Positions 60,101 through 64,000 of a stretch of DNA of 64,000 nt are shown in pieces. The notes under the pieces are model-generated. The model was not told where the DNA came from and did no database searches. It was given only the letters and a program-made list of their open reading frames with translations. Every line of letters begins with the position of its first letter. Within the stretch, counting starts at the first letter, position 1. The DNA lies in contig NW_027018149.1 of the NCBI RefSeq assembly GCF_032854445.1, positions 1 to 64,000 of the forward strand, given 5' to 3'. The DNA is from Liolophura sinensis. Lineage: Eukaryota > Mollusca > Polyplacophora > Chitonida > Chitonidae. The translations under genes and the position numbers were made by a program.

Positions 60101-61009
60101 ACAAATGGTGTTTTTTTTCTACATGGAGATAAAGACATTGAGATTTTCTAGGACTTAGAAGTAAGACAATTGCTGGGTGAGTTAAATGGGCTTAGCCCAA
60201 AGATTTGACGTCTTCTGGGCTACCGAAGGGCATTTAACTTATAGTCAAAAGTTGAATATAGTAATGACCAGTCGCGATTGTACAGAGTACAGTGTAGCCC
60301 ATTTCAATTTAACAAAAACACCAGGCAAAAATGCAAAAGTGGAAAAACTGTTCCAGTGCTGCTGGTAAGAGGCTAATCCGACGTATTTTGTGACGAGAAA
60401 TCGAATGGTGCAAACCGCGTTGCTCTCCGACCAATACTTTTGGCTGTAGCGACAATTCAATGATCATTGATGTCATAATCACGTGCCCAGCAACGGCTCT
60501 TACTCCATGGAAACCAGGGATATTTGCAATTTTTTAACAGCTGCCGATGCCTGGCCCAATTCCAAATCTTTTGGCACCTTATAAATGTGGGTCAGTGTTC
60601 AGTTGTACTTTTTACAGCAGGACTGTATCAAGTACCTTGTGTTTTTCATGTACAAATGGTAAGGTTTTTCTACACGTAGATAAAGACATTGAGATTGTCT
60701 TGGACTTAGAAGTAAGGCAATTGCTGGGTGAGTTAAATGGGCTTAGCCCAAAGATTTCAGGTCTTCTGGGCTACCGAAGGGCACATAACTTATAGTCAAA
60801 AGTTGAATATAGTAATGACCAGTCGCGATTGTACAGAGTACAGTGTAGCCGATTTCAATTAACAAAAAAGACCATGCAAAAATGCAAAAGTGGAAAAACT
60901 GTTCCAGTGCTGCTGGTAAGAGGCTAATCCGACGTATTTTGTGACGAGAAATCGAATGGTGCAAATTGCGTTGCTCTCCGACCAATACTTCTGGCTGTGG
61001 CGACAATTC
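57165..61009 (+). repeat. Heptamer block, copy 1
   Basis: Seven units, 3845 bp: b, c, d, a, then a close relative of a (AACCAAGGAAAT, CCGATTCCTGG, CTTGCTCTTAG), then an aberrant unit (GTCACAATAACGTGCG, TTGTCAGCAGCTG, CTACATGGAG, TTTTCTAGGAC), then a TTCCAAATC/TGGTAAGG unit ending in the GACCATGCAAAAATG tail. One-base losses cluster near 59400-60110 compared with copy 2. Confidence 0.88.
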
Positions 61010-64000
61010 AATGATCATTGATGTCATAATCACGTGCCCAGCAACGGCTCTTACTCCATGGAAACCAGGGATATTTGCAATTTTTTAACATCTGCCGATG
61101 CCTGGCCCAATTCCGCATCTTTTATCACCTTATAAATGTGGGTCAGTGTTTAGTTGTACTTTTTACAGCAGACTGTATCAAGTACCTTGTGTTTTTTATG
61201 TACAAATGGTCTGGTTTTTCTACACGTAGATAAAGACATTGAGATTGTCTTGGACTTAGAAGTAAGACAATTGCTGGGTGAGATAAATGGGCTTAGCCCA
61301 AAGATTTCAGGTCTTCTGGACTACCGAACGGCACATAACTTATAGTCAAAAGTTGAATATAGTAATGACCAGTCGCGATTGTACAGAGTACAGTGTAGCC
61401 GATTTCAATTAACAAAAAGACCAGGTAAAAATGCAAAAGTGGAAAAACTGTTCCAGTTGCTGCTGGTAATAGGCTAATCCGACGTATTTTGTGACGACAA
61501 ATCGAATGGTGCAAACCGCGTTGCTCTCCGACCAATACTTTTGGCTGTAGTGACAATTGAATGATCATTTATGTCATAATCACGTGCCCAGCAACGGCTC
61601 CTACTCCATGGAAACCAGGGAAATTTGCAATTTTTCAACAGCTGCCGATGCCTGGTTCAATTCCGCATCTTTTGGCACCTTACTGAAGTGGGTCAGTGTT
61701 CAGTTGTACTTTTTACAGCAGACTGTATCAAGTACCTTGTGTTTTTCATGTACAAATGGTATGGTTTTTCTACACGTAGATAAAGACATTGAGATTGTCT
61801 TGGACTTAGAAGTAAGACAATTGCTGGGTGAGATAAATGGGCATAGCCCAAAGATTTCAGGTCTTCTGGACTACCGAACGGCACATAACTTATAGTCAAA
61901 AGTTGAATATAGTAATGACCAGTCGCGATTGTACAGAGTACAGTGTAGCCGATTTCAATTAACAAAAAGACCAGGTAAAAATGCAAAAGTGGAAAAACTG
62001 TTCCAGTGCTGCTGGTAAGAGGCTAATCCGACGTATTTTGTGACGACAAATCGAATGGTGCAAACCGCGTTGCTCTCCGACCAATACTTTTGGCTGTGGC
62101 GACAATTCAATGATCATTTATACCATAATCACGTGCAAAGCAACAGCTTTTACTCCATGGAAACCAGGGAAATTTGCAATTTTTCAACAGCTGCCGATGC
62201 CTGGCTCAATTCCGCATCTTTTGGCACCTTACTGAAGTGGGTCAGTGTTCAGTTGTACTTTTTACAGCAGACTGTATCAAGTACCTTGTGTTTTTCACGT
62301 ACAAATGGTGTGGTTTTTCTACACGTAGATAAAGACATTGAGATTGTCTTGCACTTAGAAGTAAGGCAATTGCTGGGTGAGTTAAATGGGCTTAGCCCAA
62401 AGATTTCAGGTCTTCTGGGCTACCGAACGGCACATAACTTATAGTCAAAAGTTGAATATAGTAATGACCAGTCGCGATTGTACAGAGTACAGTGTAGCCG
62501 GTTTCAATTAACAAAAAGACCAGGCAAAAATGCAAAAGTGGAAAAACTGTTCCAGTGCTGCTGGTAAGAGGCTAATCCGACGTATTTTGTGACGAGAAAT
62601 CGAATGGTGCAAACCGCGTTGCTCTCCGACCAATACTTTTGGCTGTAGTGACAATTGAATGATCATTTATGTCATAATCACGTGCACAGCAACGGCTCTT
62701 ACTCCATGGAAACCAGGGAAATTTGCAATTTTTCAACAGCTGCCGATACCTGGCTCAATTCCGCATCTTTTGGCACCTTATTCATGTGGGTCTGTGGTCA
62801 GTTGTACTTTTTACAGCAGACTGTATCAAGTACCTTGTGTCTTTTATGTACAAATGGTGTGGTTTTTCTACACGTAGATAAAGACATTGAGATTGTCTTG
62901 GACTTAGAAGTAAGACAATTGCTGGGTGAGTTAAATGGGCTAAGCCCAAAGATTTGACGTCTTCTGGGCTACTGAAGGGCACATAACTTATAGTCAAAAG
63001 TTGAATATAGTAATGACCAGTCGCGATTGTACAGATTACAGTGTAGCCGATTTCAATTAACAAAAAGACCAGGTAAAAATGCAAAAGTGGAAAAACTGTT
63101 CCAGTGCTGCTGGTAAGAGGCTAATCCGACGTATTTTGTGACGAGAAATCGAATGGTGCAAACCGCGTTGCTCTCCGACCAATACTTTTGGCTGTAGTGA
63201 CAATTGAATGATCATTTATGTCATAATCACGTGCACAGCAACGGCTCTTACTCCATGGAAACCAAGGAAATTTGCAATTTTTCAACAGCTGCCGATTCCT
63301 GGCTCAATTCCGCATCTTTTGGCACCTTATTCATGTGGGTCTGTGGTCAGTTGTACTTTTTACAGCAGACTGTATCAAGTACCTTGTGTTTTTTATGTAC
63401 AAATGGTCTGGTTTTTCTACACGTAGATAAAGACATTGAGATTGTCTTGCTCTTAGAAGTAAGGCAATTGCTGGGTGAGTTAAATGGGCTTAGCCGAAAG
63501 ATTTGACGTCTTCTGGGCTACCGAAGGGCACATAACTTATAGTCAAAAGTTGAATATAGTAATGACCAGTCGCGATTGTACAGAGTACAGTGTAGCCGAT
63601 TTCAATTAACAAAAAGACCAGGCAAAAATGCAAAAGTGGAAAAACTGTTCCAGTGCTACTAGTAAGAGGCTAATCCGACGTATTTTGTGACGAGAAATCG
63701 AATGGTGCAAACCGCGTTGCTCTCCGACCAATACTTTTGGCTGTAGCGGCAATTGAATGATCATTTATGTCACAATAACGTGCGTAGCAACGGCTCTTAC
63801 TCCATGGAAACCAGGGAAATTTGCAATTTGTCAGCAGCTGCCGATGCCTGGCTCAATTCCGAATCTTTTGGCACCTTACTGAAGTGGGTCAGTGTTCAGT
63901 TGTACTTTTTACAGCAGACTGTATCAAGTACCTTGTGTTTTTATATACAAATGGTGTTTTTTTTCTACATGGAGATAAAGACATTGAGATTTTCTAGGAC
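61010..64000 (+). repeat. Heptamer block, copy 2, cut by the window end
   Basis: Repeats b, c, d, a, the a-relative and the aberrant unit in the same order at a 3845-bp offset. The window stops inside the sixth unit, so whether the seventh unit and further copies follow is not visible. The copy at 63756 onward keeps CTACATGGAG and TTTTCTAGGAC. Confidence 0.88.

Larger units (their letters stand above)
1..64000 (+). repeat. Satellite array, 549-550 bp unit, about 116 head-to-tail copies
   Basis: The same unit of about 549 bp recurs across the whole window in one orientation. The palindrome AATGATCATT, present in nearly every unit, gives unit starts at 45, 6638, 11585, 19276, 27510, 33002, 41787, 53867 and 63756; the gaps correspond to 12, 9, 14, 15, 10, 16, 22 and 18 units, 116 in all. 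Units differ by scattered substitutions and one-base indels, and fall into several subfamilies arranged in local multimers. No other sequence class interrupts the array. Long monomers in multimeric order are usual for eukaryotic centromeric or pericentromeric satellites, but chromosomal location cannot be seen here. I do not recognise the family. Confidence 0.98.

Noticed and set aside
1-64000. Dozens of open frames of 60-149 codons on both strands as a repeated gene family
   Set aside because: They are the same few frames recurring every 549 bp. They are broken by one-base indels in many units, lack consistent starts, show no recognised domain, and coexist on overlapping frames and both strands. 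Chance openness copied by the repeat explains them.
1-64000. CRISPR array
   Set aside because: The repeating unit is 549 bp with no short repeat/spacer alternation; adjacent sequence is equally conserved.
1-64000. Tandem transposon or LTR array
   Set aside because: No terminal inverted repeats, LTRs, target duplications or transposase/reverse transcriptase-like reading frame are seen at any unit boundary.

Overview
The window is one uninterrupted satellite DNA array. A unit of 549-550 bp repeats head-to-tail from the first base to the last. Using the conserved palindrome AATGATCATT as phase mark, I count 116 complete units between positions 45 and 63755 (mean about 549.2 bp), with partial units at both ends. 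All units lie in the same orientation. I see no inversion, no transposon insertion, no rRNA, tRNA or CRISPR, and no gene that I can support. The many short open frames are the same few frames recurring once per unit. The layout (long monomer, near-identical multimers, a patchwork of subfamilies) is typical of eukaryotic centromeric, pericentromeric or other heterochromatic satellites. I do not recognise the family and cannot name the organism.

Layout. Positions 1-17.6 kb are rich in one subfamily, marked by GACAACATCAC after the palindrome and by CTAGTACTTTG downstream. This part holds a three-copy 1649-bp trimer (6638-11584) and one end each of a 19-unit-displaced duplication (about 0.3-2.36 kb and 10.74-12.8 kb). 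From about 17.6 kb to the end those markers are absent. That part is a mosaic of other subfamilies in local multimers: a dimer at 19.3-21.5 kb, a single-unit duplication plus dimer at 27.5-30.3 kb, a dimer at 33.0-35.2 kb, a tetramer at 41.8-46.2 kb continuing in broken form to 49.5 kb, and a 6- then 7-unit multimer from 53.9 kb to the end. Offsets near 3.84 kb (7 units) recur between distant segments.

Within each unit the recognisable landmarks are four short dyads, a CACGTG, A/T-tract clusters, and a 3'-splice-like and 5'-splice-like pair bracketing about 106-109 nt. A second 5'-splice-like site (GTAAGA) lies further on. These are sequence matches; any function is inference. The most informative features are the multimer changes, hybrid units that look like unequal-exchange products, and a few indel-rich stretches (0.1-2.6, 46.1-47.6, 49.5-54.2 and 59.4-60.3 kb) that may be assembly or consensus errors rather than biology.
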